From Gammaproteobacteria bacterium (GTDB lineage Bacteria; Pseudomonadota; Gammaproteobacteria; Pseudomonadales; Azotimanducaceae), in the NCBI GenBank assembly GCA_016874135.1, contig VGVE01000030.1, forward strand, positions 1 through 33,894: a stretch of 33,894 nucleotides of DNA, read 5' to 3'. The position numbers and the translations under genes were made by a program. Under the pieces are notes generated by a model. That model was not told the DNA's origin, did no database searches, and saw nothing but the letters and a program-made list of their open reading frames with translations. Shown piece after piece: positions 17,922 to 25,712 of this stretch (its first letter is position 1; each line of letters starts with the position of its first letter).

Positions 17922-18756
17922 TCAGTTGTTCACCGTTGTCATTTTGTGCGGCAGGGCTGGCGGCAGATTCACTGACCGTATCGCCTGTCGCCTGATCCGA
18001 AGCTGAACCATCACCGCCGTCGCCCTCTGCCGCGATCTGTGCTTCGGGCTGCGCTACCTGCGCTGTCTCTTCTTTTTCTTCCGCTTGTTTTACTTCTGCG
18101 GGCTCGTTGGTCGCGGATTTCTCAGCAGCGCCAGGTACCGGGGCGGCATTGGCGACCTTGGCTTCGAGCAACGAGTCCTTATGCCCTTCCTTCAGCGCAT
18201 CGAGCGCCACCTTGTAGGCCTTGTGCGCATCGGCGGGTTCATCCCGCGCCATGTGGATATCGCCCTTCATTTCGAGAGCAGCTGCTTTGAAGCCCGCGCC
18301 GGTCACCCGGTCGAGCAGCTTGAGTGCTTCACCGCCCTTGTCGAGCCCCTGCAATACGGCAGCCAGACGAATGCTCGCGAGGCTGCGCAACAATGGCTCT
18401 TCACTCTTGTCGACGATCTGTCGCAGCGCCTGCTCAGCGTCTTCCAGCTTGCCTGCCTGTACAGCGTCAGCGGCCTGCTTGAGCAGCACAAAGGCGTGGT
18501 AGGAACTGCCGCCGGCTTCGACTTCTATTGACTTGAGCGCGGCAGCCGCCTTGTCCTTGTCCTCTCCGGCATCGAGCCAGTTCTGATACAGCGCGCCTGC
18601 AGCTTCCTCCTGAGTGCGGGAATAATCCCCATACCAGACCCAGCCGCCGTAACCGCCAATCGTCAGGACGACCGCAGCGACCAGCCACAAGCCCCACGTC
18701 TTCCAGAACGAGCGCAGCTGTTCCAGTTGTTCTTCTTCGCTCAAGTACTCAGACAC
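17914..18756 (-). CDS. yfgM: YfgM-family ancillary SecYEG translocon subunit with acidic C-terminal tail
   Basis: A 280-residue inner-membrane protein. It has a short cytoplasmic N-terminus (SEYLSEEEQLEQLRSFWKTW), one membrane segment (LWLVAAVVLTIGGYGGWVWY) and a periplasmic TPR-like domain with repeats such as KLEDAEQALRQIVD. YfgM works with PpiD at the Sec translocon and in periplasmic chaperoning. The protein is longer than the roughly 206-residue E. coli form: about 70 residues at the end are rich in Ala, Glu, Gln and Asp and look disordered. The start is a GTG with AAGGAAG upstream. It lies between hisS (18-bp gap) and bamB (8-bp overlap). Confidence 0.93.
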   Translation of the reverse strand: MSEYLSEEEQLEQLRSFWKTWGLWLVAAVVLTIGGYGGWVWYGDYSRTQEEAAGALYQNWLDAGEDKDKAAAALKSIEVEAGGSSYHAFVLLKQAADAVQAGKLEDAEQALRQIVDKSEEPLLRSLASIRLAAVLQGLDKGGEALKLLDRVTGAGFKAAALEMKGDIHMARDEPADAHKAYKVALDALKEGHKDSLLEAKVANAAPVPGAAEKSATNEPAEVKQAEEKEETAQVAQPEAQIAAEGDGGDGSASDQATGDTVSESAASPAAQNDNGEQLNE

Positions 18757-18774
18757 GCTTGGCTTCCTTCGACT

Positions 18775-20121
18775 TCAGGTGTTGCGATTCAGCGGATGGT
18801 TGGATCTGGCCCGGACCCCTGTCGATCCGGAAGCGGAAACGGGGGCGAGGCCTGACGCGCGCGCAACATGCTCGATCAGGGCGGGAACAGTCAACTCCAA
18901 TTGTTCACCGTCACCGGCACGCAGCGGTTTGACCGTTACCGTCCCACGGGCCATCTCATCCACCCCGATCACTACCGCCCAGCGGGCACCGCTGGCGTCG
19001 GCTTTTTTGAATTGCGCCTTGAGTTTGCCGGCGCCGAGACCCGAACGGACCCGGAGCGTCGGCAATCCGTCGCGCAGCTGATTGGCAATGCGCGCAGTGG
19101 CTTCCTGGAGAGACGGATCCTGGATGCAGAGGTAAAGATCCGCACTCTGTTCGACGGCCAGCGCATCCGGGTAGAGGACCTCATGCAAAAGCATCACGCG
19201 CTCAAGACCCATGCCAAATCCGGCCGCCGGTGTGGCACGGCCGCCCAGCGTTTCAACCAGCCCGTCATAACGCCCACCGGCACATACCGTGCCCTGTGCA
19301 CCCAGCCGATCCGTCACCCACTCGAACACCGTATGGGTGTAATAGTCGAGCCCTCGCACCAGGGCCGGGTTCTGCAAAAAAGGAATTCCAAGATCCGAGA
19401 GCAGCTGCTGCAACCCGTCAAAGTGGACGCGACTTTCATGGTCCACAAACTGTGGCAGTTCGGGTGCGCCGGCCAGGATATCCCGGGTCTTCGGGACTTT
19501 GCTGTCGAGGATGCGCATCGGGTTGGTGGTGAGGCGCCGCTGGCTGTCGGCATCGAGCTCAGCCTTGTGTGGCGAGAGAAAATTCACCAGCGCCTCGCGA
19601 AAGGCAAGGCGGCTTTCGCGCGAACCTAGTGTATTCAGCTCCAGCGTGATGTGGTCAGCCACCCCAAGCTCGCGCCAGCAGCGTGCCGTCAGGTCGAGCA
19701 GTTCGGCATCCACGTCCGGCCCTGCAAAACCGAAGGCCTCCGCACCGATTTGCGTGAACTGCCGGTAACGGCCTTTCTGTGGCCGCTCGTATCGAAACAT
19801 GGGGCCGGTATAAAAGACCCGCTGCACCTGGTTGTAGAGCAACCCCGCTTCTTCCAATGCGCGCACACAGCCGGCAGTGCCTTCAGGTCGCAGCGCGAGG
19901 CTGTCGCCATCGCGATCCTGCATGACATACATTTCTTTTTCGACGATATCGGTGGCCTCACCGACACCACGGCTGAAGAGTTCGGTGGCCTCGATCAGTG
20001 GCAGCTGTACTTCTTCATAAGCGTACTGATGCAGAACCCGGCGTACTGCATTTTCAACGAACCGGAAACGACGGTTTTCTGCGGGTAACACCACCCGCAT
20101 GCCACGAACGGTCTGCAACAT
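18775..20121 (-). CDS. hisS: Histidyl-tRNA synthetase
   Basis: A 448-residue class II aminoacyl-tRNA synthetase that charges tRNA-His. Motif 2 is FRYERPQKGRYRQFTQIGAEAFG, separated here by its arginines; the histidine-specific motif is LVRGLDYYTHTVFEW; the C-terminal anticodon-binding domain follows. The N-terminus LQTVRGMRVVLPAENRRF corresponds to the usual RG(T/M)xD region, but the usual Asp is not obvious. The C-terminus is slightly longer than in E. coli (424 residues), with a Ser/Gly/Arg-rich tail. Only two bases separate it from rodZ; the ispG gene that often lies between them is missing. Confidence 0.97.
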   Translation of the reverse strand: MLQTVRGMRVVLPAENRRFRFVENAVRRVLHQYAYEEVQLPLIEATELFSRGVGEATDIVEKEMYVMQDRDGDSLALRPEGTAGCVRALEEAGLLYNQVQRVFYTGPMFRYERPQKGRYRQFTQIGAEAFGFAGPDVDAELLDLTARCWRELGVADHITLELNTLGSRESRLAFREALVNFLSPHKAELDADSQRRLTTNPMRILDSKVPKTRDILAGAPELPQFVDHESRVHFDGLQQLLSDLGIPFLQNPALVRGLDYYTHTVFEWVTDRLGAQGTVCAGGRYDGLVETLGGRATPAAGFGMGLERVMLLHEVLYPDALAVEQSADLYLCIQDPSLQEATARIANQLRDGLPTLRVRSGLGAGKLKAQFKKADASGARWAVVIGVDEMARGTVTVKPLRAGDGEQLELTVPALIEHVARASGLAPVSASGSTGVRARSNHPLNRNT

Positions 20122-20123
20122 CT

Positions 20124-21158
20124 TCAGGATTCCTGGCCGTTCACAACCTTGTCAGCGACACCCTCTGCCGCTCGATCAAGCAGGAGTATTGCGACGTTGT
20201 TTCGCATATGCGGCTGAAGCGCAATCGCCTCGCCGTTCCACTCAAGAGTGGCCGCTGGCGCAAAACCGAGCAGTACATCGAACGGACCACCGCCGGTGAG
20301 TTCGAACTTGACACCTCTTCGCCCCACGTCACTGAAGACCCTGCGGCCCGTGGTGTCCTTCACACGCACCCAGCAGTCCGCCGTAAAACTCAGCCGGATG
20401 GTATCGCCTTTACCCGGGTTCATGCGCTTGCGGATCACGCCGGTTGGCAGTCCCTCCACAGTGGGCAATGAATCCGCGCCGATCTCTCCTGCAACCGGTT
20501 CGGCGGAGGCGGCGGACGGAATCTCCGCACTATCCGTCGAACCGGTGGTAGCAGGATCAACAGGATCTGCAGTTACAGCGGGATCGGCCGTGGACTCCGG
20601 CCCGTCGTCATTCTCCACTTCGATCAGTGCATCCTGCGGGTCTGCGGGTTTTTCCAGATTGGGCGAGTCGGCCACATCTTCCGGAATCGGCGGCGGATCG
20701 GTGTTCTCGACATCCGGTACGTCGCCGCTCGATGTTTCTGCGGGTGGGTTCACGAGCCCGCTACTGCCTCTCATCTCACCGGGTTGCAGCAAGTGGATCA
20801 CCACACCTACAAGCACAGCGAGGGCAGCACCCACCGCGGCAGCGGGCCAGATCCAGCGCGGGGATTCCGAAATCGCCTGCACAGGCTCCACCGGGGCTGG
20901 TTGCCGGGAAGCACCAATGGCCCCTACGAGAGGCTCTGGATCAAGTTTCAGCAAACGTGCGTAGTTGCGAACGTAACCACGCATGAAGACGGCTTCCGGC
21001 TGCCGTGGCGTATCGTCTTCTTCGATGGCGATCACGACGGACTCGAGCAGATTCAGCGCTGCCGCGATTTCCCGCGTCGACAAGCCGCTCGCTTGCCGCG
21101 CACTGCGCAGGATGCGTCCCGGTGATTCCGGTGCAGCTACTGGCTCTGCACCTGACAT
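20124..21158 (-). CDS. rodZ: Cytoskeletal protein RodZ
   Basis: A 344-residue inner-membrane protein that links the MreB cytoskeleton to the cell-wall elongation machinery. It has an N-terminal cytoplasmic helix-turn-helix domain (GRILRSARQASGLSTREIAA, then FMRGYVRNYARLLKLDP), one membrane helix (WIWPAAAVGAALAVLVGVVI), a long Pro-, Asp-, Glu- and Thr-rich periplasmic linker, and a C-terminal DUF4115 domain (DCWVRVKDTTGRRVF, then GVKFELTGGGPFDVLLG). The ATG at 21158 matches the family start and overlaps pilW by 22 bp. The frame continues upstream to 21308 inside pilW and is not part of the gene. Confidence 0.94.
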   Translation of the reverse strand: MSGAEPVAAPESPGRILRSARQASGLSTREIAAALNLLESVVIAIEEDDTPRQPEAVFMRGYVRNYARLLKLDPEPLVGAIGASRQPAPVEPVQAISESPRWIWPAAAVGAALAVLVGVVIHLLQPGEMRGSSGLVNPPAETSSGDVPDVENTDPPPIPEDVADSPNLEKPADPQDALIEVENDDGPESTADPAVTADPVDPATTGSTDSAEIPSAASAEPVAGEIGADSLPTVEGLPTGVIRKRMNPGKGDTIRLSFTADCWVRVKDTTGRRVFSDVGRRGVKFELTGGGPFDVLLGFAPAATLEWNGEAIALQPHMRNNVAILLLDRAAEGVADKVVNGQES

Positions 21159-21940
21159 GATTTCGCTTCGCGCGAGTTGGGGAACAGGTTCTTGAGCGCG
21201 AGCGCATTGCTTGCCACCTGATCTGAGTTGCCGACGGAGCCCCCGATCTTCATGCCAAGACAAAGACTGCGTGCGGTGGGTTTGCCTATCACGCGATAAC
21301 GCTCGCATCGTCTGACGGCATTCGGAAGATCGTTCCGGTCAAACGCTATCCACGAGAGTTCGAGTTCACTCGGCGCCAGCCGGTCGTTCAGCGACAAGGC
21401 GCGTTCGAAAGCAGCCGCCACCTCTTCGGTTCGTCCCCGCGCAATCTCAGTGAGGCCAAGCGCTTCATAAGCCTCGGGACGCGCGCGGTACTCAGTATTT
21501 TTCACCACCTTGCCAAGTTGCACCGCTGCATCGTCGTGACGACCGCGACGCTGCAGAAAATTGCCATAGTTGGAAAGTGCCTGTGGATCCGCTGCAGCGA
21601 GACGCAGCGCTTTGCGATAGTTGGCTTCGGCCAGTTCCAGTTCGCCCTCGGCCTCGAACGCCACAGCGTAGAGCACATACGCTTCGGGCAAGGACGCATC
21701 CAGGGCGATGGCCTTGTCGAGCGACCGTTTCGCGTTGGTCCAGCTGGCCGCTCCGATATAGCCCCGCGCGACAGCGAGCTGTGCTTCGGCGCGTTCAGCC
21801 TTTGGTGCGGGTTTCGGCAGTCCGCCGCTGCTCTCCGTTACACAGGCAGACAGGAGGAGGCTGGCCGCAAGGCACGTTGAGAAGGCAGCAAACGTAATGC
21901 GCAGATTCCGCAACAGCGTCCGGTACTTAATCCCGCTCAT
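21137..21940 (-). CDS. pilW: Type IV pilus biogenesis/stability lipoprotein PilW (PilF)
   Basis: A 267-residue outer-membrane lipoprotein. The signal peptide ends in a lipobox LLSAC (Cys33), and the mature part is a set of TPR repeats, for example DASLPEAYVLYAVAFEAEGE, then AEANYRKALRLAAADPQALSN. PilW/PilF helps PilQ secretin multimers form and be placed in the outer membrane. Its position between rlmN and rodZ is the conserved one. It overlaps rlmN by four bases (ATGA) and rodZ by 22. No other pilus gene is in the window. Confidence 0.93.
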   Translation of the reverse strand: MSGIKYRTLLRNLRITFAAFSTCLAASLLLSACVTESSGGLPKPAPKAERAEAQLAVARGYIGAASWTNAKRSLDKAIALDASLPEAYVLYAVAFEAEGELELAEANYRKALRLAAADPQALSNYGNFLQRRGRHDDAAVQLGKVVKNTEYRARPEAYEALGLTEIARGRTEEVAAAFERALSLNDRLAPSELELSWIAFDRNDLPNAVRRCERYRVIGKPTARSLCLGMKIGGSVGNSDQVASNALALKNLFPNSREAKSCQVQSQ

Positions 21941-23058
21941 CGCCGCTCCTGGACGGCCAGACGATTCGCTTCTGCGGCATCACGATTGCGGTACCGCTCC
22001 TGCCGTCGGGTGCGGTCGGTCACTTGCCCCACCAGCTGGCCACATGCTGCAGCAATGTCATCACCCCGCGTGGTACGAAGCATCGTCGCATAGCCCGCTT
22101 TTAGCATATAGGTCTGGAAGTGCCGTACGTTGTCCATCGAAGGCCGCCTGAATCCTGATCCTGGAAAGGGGTTGAACGGGATAAGGTTGACCTTGCAGCG
22201 CACGTCCCGCAACAGGCCAGCAAGTTCACGGGCTTCGCGGGGGGAGTCGTTGACGCCATCGATCAGCGTGTACTCCATCGTCAGGCTGCGTTTTTCACCA
22301 AGCACATCGAGATATTCCCGGCAGGCGTCCATCAGTACTTCGATTGGGTACTTGCGATTGAGCGGTACCAGGGTGTCACGCAGTTCATTGCGTGGCGCAT
22401 GCAGCGAAATCGCCAGCGAAACGTCGGTGGCTTTGGCGAGCGCCCGGATACCCGTAACGAGACCGGCGGTGCTGACCGTAACCCGGCGCTTCGATATCCC
22501 AAAAGCCAGGTCGTCCATGAGCAGCGACGTCGCATCGAGCACGTTGTCGAAATTGAGCAAGGGTTCGCCCATGCCCATGAAGACGACATTGGTCACGGCT
22601 TCGCCCCGTTGTGCGAGCTCGCTGTTGGCTATGAGCACCTGGCCGATGATGTCGTCCACGGACAGATTGCCGTTGAAACCCTGTTTGCCAGTGGCGCAGA
22701 ACGTGCAGTCGAGCATGCAACCGACCTGGGAAGACACACAGAGGGTGTTGCGTCCCTTATCAGGAATCAGCACTGTTTCAACGCAGTTGCCGTTGGTGAC
22801 ACGCACTACCCACTTGATTGTACCGTCGGTGGATCGGGCAACCGTCACCACTTCCGGAAGCTTGAAGTGCATCGTCGCGGACAACCAGTCACGTTGCGCA
22901 CGCGACAGATCGGTCATGCCCTGAACGTCAGTCAATCCCTGGTGGTAGACCCACTTCATCAACTGCCGCGCACTAAACTTCTGGTGCCCGGCAGCAACGA
23001 ACCAAGCCTCCAGCTTGTCCCTGGACCAGGAGAAGAAGCTGGAGGCGTCGGTCGTCAT
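21937..23058 (-). CDS. rlmN: Dual-specificity RNA methyltransferase RlmN
   Basis: A 373-residue radical-SAM enzyme that methylates C2 of adenosine 2503 in 23S rRNA and of A37 in some tRNAs. The iron-sulfur motif CxxxCxxC is CMLDCTFC. The GEPLLNFDNV segment, SLHAPRNELRDTLVP, and the C-terminal Cys in GDDIAAACGQL, the residue that carries the transferred methyl, are all present. The ATG at 23058 was chosen; a GTG three codons upstream is possible. The stop overlaps the pilW start (ATGA), and ndk ends 20 bp upstream. Confidence 0.97.
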   Translation of the reverse strand: MTTDASSFFSWSRDKLEAWFVAAGHQKFSARQLMKWVYHQGLTDVQGMTDLSRAQRDWLSATMHFKLPEVVTVARSTDGTIKWVVRVTNGNCVETVLIPDKGRNTLCVSSQVGCMLDCTFCATGKQGFNGNLSVDDIIGQVLIANSELAQRGEAVTNVVFMGMGEPLLNFDNVLDATSLLMDDLAFGISKRRVTVSTAGLVTGIRALAKATDVSLAISLHAPRNELRDTLVPLNRKYPIEVLMDACREYLDVLGEKRSLTMEYTLIDGVNDSPREARELAGLLRDVRCKVNLIPFNPFPGSGFRRPSMDNVRHFQTYMLKAGYATMLRTTRGDDIAAACGQLVGQVTDRTRRQERYRNRDAAEANRLAVQERR

Positions 23059-23078
23059 GACAGTCACTCAGGTGCCGA

Positions 23079-23507
23079 TCAGGTGCGGGAACAGAGGTCT
23101 TCGGGCTTGAAGAAGTAGGCGATCTCGCGTGCTGCGGACGCCGGGGAATCAGAGCCATGTACGGCGTTGGCATCGATCGATTGGGCAAAGTCCGCGCGGA
23201 TGGTGCCGGGTTCGGCGTCCGCCGGGTTGGTTGCGCCCATGAGCTTGCGATTCACGGCAATGGCGTTTTCCCCTTCGAGGACCTGAACCACGACCGGACC
23301 AGAGCGCATGTAGTCGCAAAGCGCCGGGAAGAATTTTTTGCCTTCATGTTCGGCGTAGAAGCCGCGAACCTGGGCTTCGGTCAGCCGCAACATGCGCGCT
23401 GCAACGATGCGAAGGCCGCCTTTTTCAAAACGGGAATAAATCTCACCGATGACATTTCTTGCCACGGCATCGGGCTTGACGATGGACAACGTACGTTCAA
23501 CGCTCAT
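23079..23507 (-). CDS. ndk: Nucleoside diphosphate kinase
   Basis: A 142-residue enzyme, the normal length, which transfers the gamma-phosphate of ATP to nucleoside diphosphates through a phosphohistidine. The start [21 protein letters not shown], split here by its conserved KPDA, and the active-site NAVHGSDS with His117 are typical. The ATG at 23507 has GGAG nine bases upstream; the frame upstream of it to 23558 is not part of the gene. It lies directly after iscS without the iscU-iscA-hscBA-fdx-iscX genes that precede ndk in Pseudomonas-type clusters. Confidence 0.97.
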   Translation of the reverse strand: MSVERTLSIVKPDAVARNVIGEIYSRFEKGGLRIVAARMLRLTEAQVRGFYAEHEGKKFFPALCDYMRSGPVVVQVLEGENAIAVNRKLMGATNPADAEPGTIRADFAQSIDANAVHGSDSPASAAREIAYFFKPEDLCSRT

Positions 23508-23751
23508 TTGAAAAGACTCCAGGCTGCATCCAAGTCGGTTGATCCGGTCACGGATCACAGGCTTCCGGATTTAAGCGAATAACCGGCGGGTGCCAGTCGG
23601 ACTCCGGAGATCGTGTCAGGACGATGTTACGTCCGAGGACTCCGATCCTTGATAATCAGTGGGTTACGGGATATGACTCATTTCGGGCCGAGCATTATCC
23701 TGTCGCCCCGAAAGAGCGTCCAGCACTTTTTGCCGGAGAACAGTTCGCGGA
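23508..23751. other. Intergenic region between iscS and ndk
   Basis: This 244-bp stretch is where iscU and the rest of the isc operon would be expected. I see no coding remnant of those genes in any frame. It holds a 5-bp stem with a 6-base loop (GGACG at 23619-23623, CGTCC at 23630-23634) without a T-run, and the 14-mer ATCAGTGGGTTACG at 23655-23668 that recurs upstream of iscR. A promoter for ndk is expected here but none stands out. Confidence 0.5.
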
Positions 23752-24918
23752 TCAGTTTGTGTCGATGGCGTCATGGGGGGACCTGAGCGCGGTGACCACC
23801 TCAGTGACACGTCGCGCCGCATAGTCGATTTCTTCAGTAGTCGTATAACGACCCACACTGAAGCGGATGGATGCATGGGCGAGGTCATCCGGAACGCCGA
23901 TGCCACGCAGAACAAAGGATGGCTCCACACTGGCCGAGGTGCAGGCGGAGCCGGAGGACACGGCGACATCATCGAGGGCGTTGAGCAGGGTTTCGCCATC
24001 TACACCCGCAAATCCCACATTGACGATGCCCGGTAATCGCGGCGCATCACCGCCGTGCAGTACCGTTCCTGGCAACTGGCGAAGGTGGGCGAGCAGACGA
24101 TTGCGAAGACCGAGGATGCGCTCATTTTCTTCGACCATTCGCTCGCGCATGAATTCCGCCGCGAGACCAAGCCCTAGGATCTGGTGCGTGGCGAGCGTTC
24201 CGGAGCGCATGCCGAACTCATGCCCGCCACCGTGCAGGAGCGGGGAGAGGCGAACCGGCGGTTCACGTCGAACATACAGCGCGCCTGCGCCTTTGGGCCC
24301 ATAGATCTTGTGGGCGGAGATGGAAATCAGATCCACCGGCATGGTACGGACGTCGATCATCACCTTGCCGATGCTTTGCGCCGCATCCGTGTGAAACAGC
24401 GTGCCGTTCGCTCGACAGATCGCACCAAGTGCAGCGATGTCATTGACCACGCCGAGTTCATTGTTCGCATGCATGATCGATGCGATCAGCGTGTCAGGAC
24501 GCAGCGCCGTACGCAGGGACTCCGGACGGGTGATGCCATCCGCCGACGGCGTGAGCCAGGTGATCTCGAACCCCTCGGTCTCCAGAAACTTGCACGTGTC
24601 CACCACGGCCTTGTGTTCGATGGGACTCGTCACGATGTGGCGACGGGTTGCGCTGCGGGCGACCCCCTTGAGGGCAAGGTTGTTGGATTCGGTGGCCCCG
24701 GATGTCCAGATGACTTCGCGTGCATCGGCGCCGATGAGCATCGCGAGTTGCGCTCGTGCGATTTCTACCGCCTCCTCCGCATTCCAGCCATACACATGTG
24801 AACGTGAGGCGGGATTGCCGAAGTTGCCGTCGATGTCGAGACAGGCGGCCATGGCCTTCGCAACATCCCGGTCCACCGGCGTGGTCGCCGCATAATCGAG
24901 ATAGACCGGATTTCTCAT
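23752..24918 (-). CDS. iscS: Cysteine desulfurase, IscS type
   Basis: A 388-residue PLP enzyme that takes sulfur from cysteine as a persulfide. The PLP lysine is Lys204 in [10 protein letters not shown]; the catalytic Cys326 is in the flexible loop [14 protein letters not shown]; the N-terminus [11 protein letters not shown] and [12 protein letters not shown] are typical. E. coli IscS has 404 residues and ends with a tail that helps bind IscU; here the protein stops about 16-20 residues earlier, after [14 protein letters not shown], with no match to that tail. This fits the absence of iscU next door. It follows iscR with a 73-bp gap. An alternative is that it serves tRNA thiolation or a SUF system elsewhere. 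Confidence 0.93.
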   Translation of the reverse strand: MRNPVYLDYAATTPVDRDVAKAMAACLDIDGNFGNPASRSHVYGWNAEEAVEIARAQLAMLIGADAREVIWTSGATESNNLALKGVARSATRRHIVTSPIEHKAVVDTCKFLETEGFEITWLTPSADGITRPESLRTALRPDTLIASIMHANNELGVVNDIAALGAICRANGTLFHTDAAQSIGKVMIDVRTMPVDLISISAHKIYGPKGAGALYVRREPPVRLSPLLHGGGHEFGMRSGTLATHQILGLGLAAEFMRERMVEENERILGLRNRLLAHLRQLPGTVLHGGDAPRLPGIVNVGFAGVDGETLLNALDDVAVSSGSACTSASVEPSFVLRGIGVPDDLAHASIRFSVGRYTTTEEIDYAARRVTEVVTALRSPHDAIDTN

Positions 24919-24991
24919 GCCATCTTTCCTATCAGAGCCCTATCAGAGCCGCTCACAAACGTGGCCACTTTCCCGACTGCATAACAGGTGC

Positions 24992-25477
24992 TCAGAGGTT
25001 GGTGGCTTGAATGAGGTCGGCAAGTCGCTGACCACCACTGGCGATGCGCGCAAGTCCCGCTTCCCGGCGCCGGTCTGCGACCCGGTCCACCAGGCTTGCG
25101 AGTGAAATGTTGCGGAGGAAGTCATCGATCTGGTCGGAAAGTTCTGACCAGAGATCGTGGGTCATACACTGTGTACCTTCCTGGCAGTCCGCGGCGCCAT
25201 GGCAACGGGTCGCATCCACGCCTTCGCCCACGGCGACAAGGATGTTGGAGATCGACACGGCTTCAAGACCAAGACTGAGCACATAACCGCCCCCCGGCCC
25301 TCGCACGCTATCGATGCAGCCCGCGCGCCGTAGCCGCGCGAAGATCTGTTCGAGATAGGCTCCCGGGATGCCCTGTCGCTCCGCCACATCGGCCACACTG
25401 ACCGGCCCGCTTTCGCCATGCAGCGCAAGGTCGAGCATCGCGGTCACCGCATAGCGGCCCTTCGTTGTTAAACGCAT
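24992..25477 (-). CDS. iscR: Fe-S cluster regulator IscR (Rrf2 family)
   Basis: A 161-residue Rrf2-family regulator that senses Fe-S status. The winged helix starts MRLTTKGRYAVTAMLDLALH, separated by its conserved KGRYAV. The [2Fe-2S] ligands Cys92, Cys98 and Cys104, with His107, lie in RCHGAADCQEGTQCMTHDLW. In its cluster form IscR represses isc promoters; without the cluster it acts on type-2 sites. Here a near-consensus type-1 site and promoter lie about 90 bp upstream, so autoregulation is likely. The start ATG at 25477 agrees with the family but lacks a clear Shine-Dalgarno; it is the fourth ATGCG in a 14-bp repeat ladder. iscS follows. Confidence 0.96.
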   Translation of the reverse strand: MRLTTKGRYAVTAMLDLALHGESGPVSVADVAERQGIPGAYLEQIFARLRRAGCIDSVRGPGGGYVLSLGLEAVSISNILVAVGEGVDATRCHGAADCQEGTQCMTHDLWSELSDQIDDFLRNISLASLVDRVADRRREAGLARIASGGQRLADLIQATNL

Positions 25478-25522
25478 GGCTTTAATCGCATGGCATCAGG
25501 CGCATAAGATCAGGCGCATCAG
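25473..25522 (-). repeat. 14-bp tandem repeat over the iscR translation start
   Basis: Plus-strand CGCAT recurs at exact 14-bp steps at 25473, 25487, 25501 and 25515. The units are CGCATGGCTTTAAT, CGCATGGCATCAGG, CGCATAAGATCAGG and a partial CGCATCAG; units 2 and 3 agree at 12 of 14 bases. On the minus strand each copy carries an ATGCG. The last is the iscR start; the others, at 25519, 25505 and 25491, begin overlapping mini-ORFs of seven residues that all start MRL and hold one Cys. Confidence 0.85.
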
Positions 25523-25558
25523 TGGGTTACGCGTTGGGTTGTGCCAATGAACGCCCGG

Positions 25559-25587
25559 AGTATGCGATAGCCGACTAAAACGGTCTA
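25559..25587 (-). promoter_or_regulatory. Candidate iscR promoter
   Basis: On the minus strand TAGACC (25587-25582) and CATACT (25564-25559) are separated by 17 bp; each matches four of six consensus bases. Transcription would start near 25552, giving a leader of about 75 bases that contains the tandem repeat and mini-ORFs. The -35 and spacer lie inside the IscR site, as expected for a repressed promoter. Confidence 0.55.
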
Positions 25588-25591
25588 CTTT
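25567..25591. promoter_or_regulatory. IscR type-1 binding site
   Basis: Read on the minus strand, this 25-bp site has half-sites around GACC and AGTC separated by GTTTT and ends GGCTAT. Compared with the E. coli type-1 consensus as I recall it (ATASYYGAC-TRWWWY-AGTCRRSTAT), it agrees at 22 of 25 positions. It lies about 90 bp upstream of iscR and overlaps the predicted promoter. Binding of [2Fe-2S]-IscR here would repress iscR-iscS. Confidence 0.78.
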
Positions 25592-25712
25592 TCAAACTGA
25601 GCAGACCCGCGATCCCCGCGCGCACCAGGCTTGCGACGCTTTATGGCCCTCGTGCATCTTGAGCGCACGCCGACCCAACCCAAACCGCCTCAAACAGGGG
25701 ATCACCAACGCC

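Noticed and set aside
17043..17975. 310-codon plus-strand frame
   Set aside because: Antisense to bamB, including its PQQ repeats; no recognisable features.
22130..23118. Two long plus-strand frames
   Set aside because: Both antisense to rlmN, which is full-length and conserved.
23601..23650. Possible tRNA or structured RNA between iscS and ndk
   Set aside because: Repeated GGACTCCG and one 5-bp stem are seen, but there is no T-loop sequence or cloverleaf.
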